Part shown: positions 35,201 to 46,204 of the stretch, piece by piece
Position numbering within the stretch: position 1 is the first letter of the stretch
Layout: each line of letters starts with the position of its first letter
Assembly (NCBI GenBank): GCA_036852015.1
Contig: JAANDG010000371.1
Span: 62,001-126,000 of the forward strand
Origin: Pelodera strongyloides
Taxonomy: Eukaryota > Nematoda > Chromadorea > Rhabditida > Rhabditidae
DNA: 64,000 nucleotides
Direction: 5' to 3'
Position numbers and translations under genes: made by a program
The notes under the pieces: model-generated
Told to the model about the DNA's origin: nothing
The model's database searches: none
Seen by the model: only the letters and a program-made list of their open reading frames with translations

Positions 35201-36905
35201 CCCAAATCAGTGATAAACCGAAAATTCAACGTCCCGCCGACTGCTTTTTCTACCGTAGTTTAGTAAGAGACAAGTCGCTGCGGGACCCTACCTAGATGTA
35301 GTCTGTAGCCTATCCCGCGGAATAAATGCCGCAGACAGTGAGAGTTGGATCATTTCGTAAAAATAAGTGTAGAATTTTATAAAGAAATGGAATTCGAACC
35401 TTTCTAAACTTGTGTTGCAATTTTCTGAAGAGACCGAATTTTGGCGCATCGTTGCCACTAAAATATTATTTATTATTAAAGTGATAAAACATTTTTTCCA
35501 AAAATTGTAACAGCATATTATTATACATGTAATCCTAGATCTCTGGCAATTCAAGCTGTTGGGCTATTTTTTTGCGCTCTGCGTAACGATTTTGGGTAAA
35601 CTTCGGTTTTTACTTGTCACCTGAACTTTCGCTACTATGAGCGTATGCAAATTAGAATTTGACTCTAATTCGGCTAATTTTCCTTGCAAAACTTGCAAAA
35701 AATGCCATCTTCAAATCCTCCTAGCTTTTTTTATATCTGTTTCCGACGTTTTATTTTGTTTTAACTCGGCACAGAATCGAATTCTGATTCGAATGAGGCC
35801 TTTAAATCGAAAATCAGCCCGACAAGTAAAAACCGAAATTATTCCACGATTTTTTTAACGTCCACCAAACGGATAACGATCACTAAACGAATTTTTTTAG
35901 GAAGGCGTTTACAATCCAGGATTACATGTATATTTACATTGTAAGGCGTTTACTAAAAAAATGATCCAAAATAAAGTTTTAGGGATACGGTAAAACATAC
36001 GTATCCTCCACGACAGGACCCTGAAATTAATGTAGAGATTACCAAAGGAATTTTCTGTGGTAAAGTAACAGAGGGTCGGATACCGATACCCATACACTGC
36101 CGAAAGTTGGCGTGCCAGCGGCAACGTTGCGGCGGACAAGTTGCACGCCAGAATCCAACAGCGTGCAACCTTTTTCCACGCCAATTTTCATGTTGCACCT
36201 ACATAGCGCTTATGCTAGCAAATCACGCGCCATATTTAGTGTGTTATATAAATATGTACAAATACATACAACATATGCCAATTATTAATTGTAATAAAAC
36301 TAGAGAATATAAAGTAAAAAAAACTCACATTTTGCATACTCTCTGCCCGAGCGACCTTCACCTGACTTTTCTGTACTGCAGGAGCCTGCATTTTTGAATT
36401 TCCCACTGACTAAAGTTGACTAGAGTTAGCAAAACATCTGTACCTCACGGGAATTGAACCTGTGAGGCTGATAAGCGAACGGATCATCACTTTCAATCTG
36501 TCATGCTTTATAATCTGTGTAGCATGCGCAGTGGTTATCTATTTTGCGTTTTAGTGGATATCCGAAAGTAGCTGTTGAGAACCGTAGCCTAAGCCTAAGC
36601 CTAAGCGTAAGCTCAATTAGAAAAGGGGGTAATATTGTACTGTAATATTGTACTGTGAAATAATAAAAGTACATATCTACAAACAACTTGTAAAAAGTGA
36701 TAAAAAGATGAACGGTAAAAGTGATAAACTGATAAACGTGACTTCGAGGAATATTGCCTCATTTCTTTTGAACTATTTCTTGAGTCTCAATTATATGTAC
36801 ATTGGCCCAAGCACATCCAGTTGTTGATAGACTTACTGGTGGCTTCGGTGCGGCAGGTGTGCCGGGAGTCGGAGATTGCTGCGGCGTGGGCGGTTGCTGC
36901 GCCAT
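32206..36905 (-). CDS. Unrecognised coiled-coil-like protein, nine exons
   Basis: Exons, in gene order: 36905-36837, 36409-36329, 34717-34643, 34281-34198, 33896-33810, 33541-33422, 32856-32764, 32561-32511, 32292-32206. All junctions are phase 0 and the product is 248 residues. The ATG lies two bases after an ATTCAG acceptor, a good spliced-leader site. Residues 1-23 are rich in Pro and Gln (MAQQPPTPQQSPTPGTP); the middle has a short Pro-rich patch (EYPPHLDPFTPIPKAL); residues ~165-248 are charged and helical (LDELKVDVKKDKEALEIA, KMTDRQEQQRQEVLSFLREQ), probably a coiled coil. No catalytic motif, signal peptide or membrane segment. I do not recognise the family. The exon 6 end and exon 7 start are the least certain. 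The last exon runs to TGA within a possible donor (AAAG/GTGAGC), so another 3' exon is conceivable. It is the last of three - strand genes. Confidence 0.6.
32872..33312. mobile_element. ~440-bp foldback element (family H)
   Basis: Long inverted arms: left TTAAAGGATCGCAGTCACTC, right the complement ending GCGATCCTTTAA. The match continues through GAATTCCAACTC and AAAGTAGTTCTACTT to a centre near 33090. Sits in intron 6 of the coiled-coil gene. Non-coding. Confidence 0.9.
33313..33387 (+). repeat. tRNA-like sequence
   Basis: A box TGGCCTAGGGGGTAGTG, B box GGGTTCAACTCC, and a five-pair acceptor-like stem (ACCAA/TTGGT), but no proper anticodon arm. Directly abuts the foldback at 32872-33312. Antisense to the gene whose intron contains it. 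Confidence 0.55.
36096..36192. mobile_element. GC-rich foldback family F, copy 2 (short)
   Basis: GTTGGCGTGCCAGCGGCAAC and CCACGCCAATTTTC bound a ~97-bp version of the element at 10376. Confidence 0.7.
36441..36480 (-). repeat. B-box-like fragment
   Basis: On the - strand, CAGGTTCAATTCCCG with part of a stem; no A box at the usual distance. A tRNA-derived fragment at best. Confidence 0.35.
36587..36610. repeat. Short interstitial telomere-type repeat (GCCTAA)3
   Basis: Three perfect GCCTAA hexamers plus a fourth with one change (GCGTAA). GCCTAA/TTAGGC is the telomere unit of many nematodes. It lies in intron 1 of the coiled-coil gene. Confidence 0.85.
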
Positions 36906-37592
36906 CCTGAATGTGTAGAACATGTATTAGTAATTCAAACTTGTTGCACCGTATTCAGAAAACACAAACCAGTGTAAATTGGGCAGTTTTAAAATTACAA
37001 ATTTGCGTAATTCGTAAATGGAAAGCGTAAATTAGTGCTTGCTTTAATAAATCTAGAAGTATGGGCGAGACAAAGTATGTATATATAGAAAAGCTAACCT
37101 CGCCAGCAAACCTCCAAACTTACGAGTGAGAAGCTGCAGATAAAGCGTGAATTAAAACGTGAAGTTCGTTTACTTTGAATAATTATCTTTCAGCAATGCC
37201 TCACACACGTTTCACGAGTGATATATGTTCATGCAAGCTGTAGCTACTTCCTCAAATTGTCTCATTCCGAAACTAAAACAAACTCATTTACAGAGTGTAG
37301 ATATACCCAGTTCCATGAGACAACAATGAGCTTGCGCGCGGCGAGCTCCTCGCGCACAAGATAATGTTACGCGGTGCTCCGCGCGCCACGTCAGTGGATT
37401 GGTTGTAATGAAAAAGAAAGTACACATACAAGTCAATCATAAAGCATTCCGAGAAATTGAACAGCTACCTCTAGCACTAAATCCATATACTGCAGAATTG
37501 TGCAGATTTTTTTTCGCCCATCTTTTGCATTTTTCCGCGCCAGGTTCTCGCGGCGCACATTCTGAGCGGAGTGGAGAGAGAAGGTGGACCAA

Positions 37593-37774
37593 GTAACCGA
37601 AATACCGGCATTTTTTTGAAACACATCGAGTACACCGGCATTCTTATGCAGCTTATGCAAATGAAGAAAAATTAGAGTAAAAAATTGAGCTAAATTCGAG
37701 GACTTAGCAGCACATACGCACGAATGCAGTTGTCCGCGATGCGTTTCAAAAACCGGCCGGTACTTCGCTTTAAA
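37593..37774. mobile_element. Palindromic element family A, copy 5
   Basis: Left end decayed (TAACCGAAATACCGGC), right end intact (CCGGCCGGTACTTCGCTTTA). Confidence 0.85.
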
Positions 37775-37871
37775 AACGATCTGAAATATTTTCTTTAGCC
37801 TCTCTTCTTAATTTTATGTTTCCTTTTTCGAGTCGACTAATTACAAACAATATTTCGAAAAATTAAAGTGC

Positions 37872-37877
37872 TTTATT
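37872..37877 (-). terminator. Polyadenylation signal of the helical-protein gene
   Basis: AATAAA on the - strand 42 bases past the TAA stop, with more AT-rich variants just beyond. Confidence 0.65.
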
Positions 37878-37918
37878 TATTCTATATTTATTTAAGTTTT
37901 ATGAAAATACTTAAACAT

Positions 37919-40900
37919 TTAAAGTTCCGAATGGCGTGTGATTATATAGGCAGCGTTCAGGTACTTCCTCCGTAGTAAGTTTAACGACGCAATCATATAT
38001 TGATGTACATCGCCGAGGGGCTGAAAAAAAAGTAATAAACAAATTTAATTTAAAGGGATGTGACACATTAGGTGCAAATACTTCAAAAGATGACACGAAA
38101 ATCGACCGACCGAACACCGACCGGTTTCTGAAACACATCGTGTGGACCAGCATTCTTACGCAGCTCATGCAAATGAACACAAATTATAATAAAAACTCGA
38201 GCTAAATTCGAGTAACTTAGCATAAATACGTAATAATGCAGTCAAAAACCGGCCGGTAATTCGCTTTAACACTAATAACTTGTGACTTTTCGTTGTCAGC
38301 AGGGAAGCAAATTTACTCCAACGATGTACACGTTTTTGTACTTGCTGTATTTTTTTGACGTACAAATTCGAACGCAAAATGAACAGAAAAAATAAAGGGC
38401 AGAAATGCTTACCAAAGGTTCCCTTTCATGAAGAACTGCCTTCTGACTTAGCGCCAGACATTCGGTGAATAAAATTGCATGACTGTACAAGTGTAGACGA
38501 TCATCGGTGGCGCGCGCTTCGAGTCGAACCTACGGTAAGGAAATGACGTATTAGCAGTATAATAAGTTCTACCGTATATACGATGTGTTGTGGCACTCTT
38601 ACGGTAAACTCAAGAAGTTAGAGGACAATGGGAAAAAGGGATAAAAATAACTTTGTCAAAGGCACAAGGGAGGAAGAAACAGAGAGAGGGGGAGAGAGAG
38701 AGGGAGAGAGAGAGGGAGAGACACAGAGAGAGAGAGAATCTTAATCGCTGCCGAGTTAAAATCTATCAATGGCATCGGCGCTAATCTTGGAAGACATTAT
38801 TTTTTTGTAAAAATTGCTAGAAAACCCTCACCAGTTCTGATATCGCCACAATTTTCGTTGCATTCACCGTGGGAGAAATTCCAATTGAAGGATCCACCGA
38901 CTGACAGTATTCCTAGATAGAAATGTTCGAAACTATTATTATCGCCAAATTTGTTACTGCATACGAAATGGGTTAACCCATTTGGTGACGGTTCACTGGT
39001 CTTTTCGTGGGCCTGCCCATTTGGTGACCAAATCGTGACAAAGTTTTATCGAAAATCGTCATCATATGGTCATCAAATGGTCACGAACCAGTGAACAGTC
39101 ACCGGGCCAACTGCTGTTTTTCTGCGGCTTCGGCAATTATTTCGTTTTGCTGTGTGCAGTGATAAAGTGACGACTTTATTAAAGGCGTCCGGTGTGCGAA
39201 TTTTTTGCCATGCAACCCGTGTTATGAGGATTCCGATATATTACCGAAATTTTACGACTGTGGAGTATTCCCGTTTTTTTTCATGGTACCGCGATGCCAG
39301 TCAAAGGTAAGTAAAATCCTACCACCACCATCTTCACGGGATTATATTTGTCACAAGCGTTGATAAGATTTATCACAACGGGTCTTTTGTGATAATTCGC
39401 ATTGAAAAGCACTCCCCAAACTGGCAAGAAACTCAATGAAAATGCCTCTTTTTCCAGGTGATCGTGATCTGAATTTAATTTTGTATTAAAGCCGTATGAC
39501 ACGTGGTTTTGAAACGTTTTCTCAGAGTTCGGTCTTGTGTCTGAACAGAAATGCTGAATGTGGTCTAATCATGGCTGCACGCTTATTTAGCGGCCACGCA
39601 CCAATATACAGTAATGCGTTTGATTGGAACCTTTATTTATATGGACCATGAAACAAAAAAAAAATAGAAAAACGCGTACTATTATGAAATAGTTCATCTC
39701 TATTGAATCCGGGCGCGCGTAGTTTCTTGCCCTCTATTTCGACACTTAGGTTTTTCGTCTAAAGGTATAAATTAATTTTGCTCATTGTTATAATACAGCT
39801 TAATACTGACACCAATCGGCTACCCTTACAACGAGAAAATTGGCGTTCAAGCGGCAACGTCACGGCGTGCAGGCGGGTACGAAAAACGTGTCACGCCGTT
39901 GGGGTTTGGTTATGGCGTGCAGGGTTGCACGCCGTACCCACGCGGCTTGCGCGCCAAGTTTCGTCAGTGATAGACACCAGTGGACAACACCGCCAGACGC
40001 CCCTGGACGCCGGTGAAGGCTAACTCAACATACCTGAAATTTCTTATTTAGAGATAAGAGACCATCATTCAACATTGCGAATTCTTCAATTTCGATTTCG
40101 CCATTGTGAAGCTGAAGAAAAGAAATAACATAGGCAACCGATTTTCATTCAAGCTACCATTATAGTTTTTTTATTCCCGGGACGTGTTTCTAACAAAATG
40201 AAACCCGCGCCATCGCCGCGCACAAAAATGCGGTCTGTTGCACAGTGGTGGCGCACTCGTGACGCACCTGGAGCACATGCCGCACCACCGAAAAAAGGCG
40301 CGTCGCACGAGCGCAAACTGGAATTCAGCACCTTGCCGCGAACATTGCAGAGGTGCGCCTCGCCACTGTGGCGGACACCTTTGTGACAATGGCGCGCAGG
40401 TACATCCGTGTAATAATATGGAATCTCAGCTTTAGAGACTGCATGTATCATCACTAATTGTTAATTTTCATCAATAAATAAAGTTTAATCAATTCAAAAT
40501 GTCCACCTTTTTCATAGCGTTGATCGATATTTGGTATGCCGCGTTAATCAGATCAAACACTGAAGACCAGGGCTTCTGATTTGAATCCCAGCGTCCGAGG
40601 GACAGAATACTCCTCCGCTCATCTTCTGCCAAGAATATAAAAGACGTACTGATATTTTAAAGAGGTAGGACACGTGGTTCCCAAAATACTGTGCAACCGC
40701 ATTCACATGAATTACATGCAAATTTATGTGCCGAATGGCATACAGCATATACTTCCGTATGTTGTACCAGAAGCCAACTATCTATTCCCGAGGGCTACCG
40801 TAATGACACTATTTAAAGTTAGTTAAAATTATGCAAACCAATTTCATTCAAAATCCTAGTGATAGCTTCTTTGTAGACAATTGTAGCCGGCGAGGAGCTG

Positions 40901-40947
40901 GTTGAGCTATTTACTAAAATATCTTCAATGTTCAAAATGGATGACAT
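37919..40947 (-). CDS. Unrecognised helical protein, six exons
   Basis: Exons, in gene order: 40947-40839, 40559-40507, 40111-40034, 38912-38832, 38529-38413, 38020-37919. Phases (1, then 0 throughout) agree at every junction, giving 179 residues from MSSILNIEDIL to ITRHSEL. The sequence is rich in Leu, Ile, Ala and Glu and looks all-helical (KEAITRILNEI, TKIVAISELVRLEARATDD, VHQYMIASLNLLRRKYLNAA). No signal peptide, membrane segment, zinc ligands or catalytic motif is evident. I do not recognise the family. Splice acceptors are strong (TTTTCTTCAG, TTTTTTTCAG) and an AATAAA lies 42 bases after the stop, which supports a real gene. It reads in the same direction as, and lies between, the SKI-like gene and the coiled-coil gene, about 1.0 kb before the latter. 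Exon 1 to 2 is the least certain junction, with a GTTTGC donor. Confidence 0.62.
38095..38269. mobile_element. Palindromic element family A, copy 6
   Basis: Left end decayed (CACGAAAATCGACCGACC), right end ACCGGCCGGTAATTCGCTTT. In the last intron of the helical-protein gene. Confidence 0.82.
38680..38735. repeat. GA microsatellite
   Basis: (GA)n on + strand, so (CT)n on the sense strand of the - strand gene in whose intron it lies. Confidence 0.9.
39836..39972. mobile_element. GC-rich foldback family F, copy 3
   Basis: AATTGGCGTTCAAGCGGCAA and CGGCTTGCGCGCCAAGTTTC in inverted arrangement, sharing the TTTCGTCAGTG flank with copy 1. Confidence 0.75.
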
Positions 40948-43900
40948 TATTGTGCGATTATATTCTTTTTATGATTTCTGATCTACACGTTAATATATAA
41001 ATGCATTACCAATTATTGCAACTAAAACCCAACCGTTTGTCTCATCGCATACGGTGCAATTTGCCAGGAATAATATAAGAATGGCTACAGTACCTAACGC
41101 CATTTGAATAAGCTCATATATATGTTGAATTTTTAGCTTCACCGTGTAGGATCAAAGCAAAAATAAAGCTGATGTGGCCGTTGCACACAACAAAGTTGTG
41201 AATGGCAATTATGGCTATTTATAGAAAAAAAATCAAAGCACCAAAAAAGCTACAGTCAGTGACACACTACTACGCGTTTAATTAACCAGATCGTGAACAC
41301 AAACTGTACACTACTAACCTACAACACGAACAAAACACACAAATGCATGCAATACGTAGATTCAACTACGAAAAAAAAACTCGATAAACTGCGCGGGAGG
41401 GAGATTATGCGCTTAGTAATTATTTTTCTCGGTGTTTTACACGTTTATAGCATGCTCTGGGTACATACATTTAAAACCAAAATGGCTGGCTCCCACAATG
41501 AAAAATTCACGATACCTTTTACTGGGACGTAGCCCGTTTTACGGGTCAAGATGTAAGTATATTATATCCCCAATCAACCAATCATTTTCTGAACGCCAAA
41601 CAATTTGCACGATGTCTGTATGGCGCAGATCAACGCTCAAAGAATTCGTCGAGTATCAACAATGCCACCTTGCAAATAACATTGTATATCTACTAAGGAA
41701 AACAAAACATGTACCTTGTTCTAATTAACGCATAAACTTTCACTAAGGTAAGGCTTACTTTTCAATATTAATAAAGAATTGTAAACCCTGCTACGGTGCG
41801 TAGGCGTGTGGGAACCGCGTAGGTCTTTTTCCAGTATGTGTTGCGTGTTATGTATATAAGTAATCAATATGCAGATCAATTGTGTACCGTACGTAAACTG
41901 CCAAAACACAACAAAACAACCAGAAATTTATGCAGAATCTATTAACGTAACACACACATATATCATATCATATATGTAAATAATTTGACAGGATCAAACA
42001 ATCAATAAGAATAGTCACCGATATCATATTTAATCGTGTACGCGGGGTTATTTGTGTGTGCATCTCGGATTAACATATACACCTTTAAAAACCAATCAAT
42101 CAATGATTACCATCTTGCCATAACCAACTACTACAAACTACAAGTATCGATTAGACTACTGTAAAGGCAAGAAAACAATCAATCAATCGATAAATCAATA
42201 AAACAATAAGCAAGAATCGACTCGCGGATACTACAGAGCACGTCAACACTGTCCTGAACCATACGTGATCAATAACTTCCAAAATCCATCTAAAACCCAG
42301 TCTCACTGTTGACATACCCGCTAGCATGCGCCTGACTTACGTCAAACTACAAATTAAGAAGGTCCAAATACTTTTAAAGCGGGTCGCGTGGTTTCGCCCA
42401 CGTGCCGTTTCGCTTTAAACACACAAAAAAAGTCGTAAGCCAAGCGCACAGTGTCTAAAACTGAACCTGTAATCATTAAAAACAACGGAATACAATCTAT
42501 ATCTATACAGAAAGAAAAAGAATAAAAAGGGAAGAGGGGAGGGGGGTTATGTACAAAAAAGAAGAAGAACATAAAACATATGGCGACACAGGCCAAACTC
42601 CTGATTTGCTAGGATTTGTAAACAAAGAAAAATAAATAAACAAAAATGTTGTACACAAGCAGTCTGCCACGGGAAACACTTAGACCTGTATATAGAACTA
42701 ACAAAGAAAAAGAAACTACCACGTACACTCTTGTTACTGGGAATCCGAAATTACCATATTCATAAAGTATTACAGTACGCCTCGTCAAAGAGTCAAGCAC
42801 CAAAGGGTATACCGTAATCCTTCACAAAATGGTACTACCGTACCCAAACTAGAATTCAAATCAATTAGCTCCCTGCACTGGTGGCACGAAAAGAAATGGT
42901 GTGCTAACCTGATGATACCTTCTCCAAAAACAAAAAAAATATATAAAAAGGAAATTTAGCTCGAGGTAGGTACATTGTGGGGGGAGGAAAAATACACGCA
43001 ATAGGACGAGGAGTGGATAAGTAAATAAAAAAAGGAAACCTCCAGTTATAAAAAGAGAAAGAAATGTTATTGATTAATCGCGCGTCACGGTCTGCGTCAC
43101 GTTACTCATCGCGGACCGCGACGCGTGGGGTATGGTACTTGAACCACCTCCTAGAAACTAGCAGCGCGGTGCTCAAAATAGACAGTAATCATAAATGAGA
43201 TGCAATTCAGAAGCAAACAAACAAAGAAACGCAGTGGAAGACCATTTGTGTGGATAAAAAGGGCCCAGAAGAGTAAAAGCTTCCAAAAACGTCCGTGAAA
43301 CATTAAATCTAGCCGTACACATAATAAAATGGTACTGTACATTCCAATTACACGTAATCGTGCAGCGGGAAAACGTAAACTGTAAATAAGCGGAATTACC
43401 AAACAAACAATAAACAACTGTGTGGAGGAGCCAGCACAAACAAGGGGGGGCGTGACACAAAATTCGGCGTGGTTGGGCTGGACTCCGCCCACGTAACGGA
43501 CGCCCAATTTTGCATACAAACACAGACCAAATTCCAAAGCGGAAGCGTACTACTGCTATCAGGAGGCGGAAACAATACTTAAACTCTATCGACTAGTAAT
43601 ATGGATACACCGCATTAGGCGCAGAATAACAAAAAAAATGAACCAGGAGTGGACTAAAATATAAAAACGTAAACTGAGCTGCTAGCGAAGAAATAAATCA
43701 GCATAAACTTCATAACTTGTGACTTGAAACTCAGTTTAAAAAAATTGAAGCTAACAAGCCGACCGCATTAACACTCGAACCACAGCAAAAATGCAAGCCC
43801 TTACACGTCGCTAACCTTTGGTAACTACAGCTAACACAGCGCACTCAAAAATATGCTAGAATATACTTACCTACTGACACTGGCGCAATACTACAACTAA

Positions 43901-44193
43901 ACACAATCAAAAGAAAAACTGGCATAAAAACGGCAACTTGCTTCCGCTGCTAAATAAAACCCCTAACAGGACACTCTACACGCGCAAAGCCCCAAAAACT
44001 GTAACTGATGAAAAGTTGTGCGTTCTTTGAACCTCAAACGCTTCACAAATCTCAATCAAGAAAATCTACTACCTAGAGGAACCTCTACTATCCAAAATCC
44101 CAGCGCATGGACTCAAAATGGAGGTTCTTCCGACACTGCAACGGCTCCAAGCTTGGAAGGTTTGTCTGTTTGTTTGTATCTTCCACCGTTACG
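40948..44193. other. 3.2-kb stretch downstream of the SKI-like gene, no gene assigned
   Basis: Very few repeats compared with the rest of the window, and T-rich on the - strand. It may hold a long 3' UTR of the SKI-like gene, but I found no TTTATT (AATAAA on the - strand) close to the stop. A 128-codon hydrophobic frame (43537-43151, -) and a 42-codon signal-peptide-like frame (41407-41532, +) are present without supporting features. A minimal TTTAAAGC palindrome lies at 42373-42419. Confidence 0.45.
42373..42419. repeat. Minimal TTTAAAGC palindrome
   Basis: TTTTAAAGCGGGTCGCGTGG pairs with CCACGTGCCGTTTCGCTTTA almost without a loop. Related to family D. Confidence 0.7.
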
Positions 44194-46167
44194 TTATGAG
44201 AGTCTGGATCTCAACGGGTCCAACTGAGCCGCGGTGGGCAATGAAACGGCTTTAGGCGGCGAAGTGGTAGACGTCGCCAGACTTGCGCCGCCGGTCAAAC
44301 CTGAAAATTTAAAAATAATTGACCCGATATAGGAACCCATGGACTGACCAAGAAAGAACCAGACTCACTGCGAAAACTTTTATTCCAAATTACTATTTTA
44401 CTAGTATTTTATTTATTTATATCCGCTTTATTCCAAATTCCAAGATCTACACGGAATATGCAATCAATGTCACTTCCACAGTACTTTCCAAACAAAATGC
44501 AAACAAACGGCGGCAGAAAAACAAGAAAACAAAACTAAAAACTGACCAAAGGCAGCGAGCAGGTTCGGATTGAAACCGGGAAATCCGGCCAGCGCAGCAA
44601 GATTTGCTGTGGAGGCAGCAGCGGCAGCTGCCTGGGCATCGGCTTGTTGCTGTTGTTGCTAAACAGAAAACCACATAAGTCAGCATAAGTGTAAAACACA
44701 GATTCTCACGTTCAACGATTGGTGCACCACAATAGGACATATGCATTTGCATAGGGACTATCACAATTAAAAGACCACTAACGTTTAGTTTACACAACGC
44801 ATTATGTTCTTTACTTGTTCATATTTAATAACAAAAAAAAACACCCACCGCCTTGACTTGTGCCGCCTGCGCCTGCTGGTACTGTATTGTCAACATTTGC
44901 ATGAGAGTTGAATTGGGCAAGCCGGCCAGCGAGTTTGAACCCGACGGCGTTGCGGCAGCCATATGCGATGGCGCTGGTGCTGCGGGAACAGCTGACGGAA
45001 GCGACGCGGCCTGGAGTGAAGCAATATTCAACTGTGAAAAACTCAGAAATCGTTCTATGAAAACAGTATGCGAAGTCGGCGTAAGTCGTACTAGAAGTAC
45101 TGACAATACAATATTATACAAGCAAAAAAACTCTTCCCACCTTCTGATTAGCACTATAGGCAGCAAGAAGGGGATGCATTTGTGCAACAGCTGCGGCCAG
45201 TTGTTGCTGTTTTTGTTGCTGTTGTTGCTGTGACAGCACATTGAGCATCAGTTGGTACTGACGAAGTGTGGCGTTTTCATTTTTCAACTGATCGCGCTCC
45301 ATCGAGATCTGCAAATAAAAAGTGGGAAATGGTTTACAAACACTACAAAAGAAAAAAAATCAATAATCTACGGACAGAATAATCAATAATCAATAAAACA
45401 AATACACCACAACCACACTTACATACACATCACACAAGTTTACTCGCTAAGCTAAGATAGAACCTAGCTTACAGTACAGTCATTTCTTATTTAAATATTA
45501 CTGGTTTTAACCTCGATGTTGTTTCATTGCTTGTCAATAAACATTCAAGGTCTATAAATTTCTGCACCCGACTTCTAAACCAAGAAAAAAACGCACCTCG
45601 TCAAGTCGCTGGCTCAGTGCGCGCTGGCTGTCCGCGATCCGTGCGCGGACCTCCCCCAACACGGGGTCCTTCAGGTGTTGTGCCAAGTATGAATCCAGCG
45701 TGTCGTCTGAAAATTAAATACACTTAAAATAAAGTTAACCTTACTAATTTTCCCTAAAATTGATAAAATAAAAAATGATCTAATAGTTATTGATGACTAA
45801 TACACAGTGAGTGCACACTCTTTTTATATATACAATATACATTGTACTAGAACTAACAAGACTAACAAGGGAATACAAAGTTGTGCGACACTCAAATATT
45901 CCAATAGCTCATAGAGATATATAGGCACATTTAACCCAAAATGTTGACATTTAACCCAAATATTCACTTTTATCTGCACATTCATACGAGAGATTAACAC
46001 TACACAAATAAGCATTCTAAAACATTCATATTGAGTAATTTGCTTGAATAAAAAGGAGATTACAGGAGATTAGAGAGACAAACAAAAAGAGAGAGAGAGA
46101 GAGAGAGACAAACAAAAAGAGAGAGAGAGAGAGAGAGAGACAAACAAAAAGAGAGAGAGAGACAAAC

Positions 46168-46204
<37 letters not shown>

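Larger units (their letters stand above)
36907..37918. other. Spacer between two - strand genes
   Basis: About 1 kb with no gene. It holds a candidate AATAAA for the upstream gene (37872-37877), a family A palindrome (37593-37774) and a GC-rich short repeat. Confidence 0.6.

Noticed and set aside
41293..41728. Possible small secreted protein (MRLVIIFLGVLHVYS...) with a GTAAGTAT donor downstream
   Set aside because: The frame with the signal-like start stops before the donor, and no partner exon was found.
43151..43537. 128-codon hydrophobic frame on the - strand
   Set aside because: No acceptor, no downstream signal and no recognisable motif. T-rich sequence on this strand naturally gives Phe/Leu-rich open frames.
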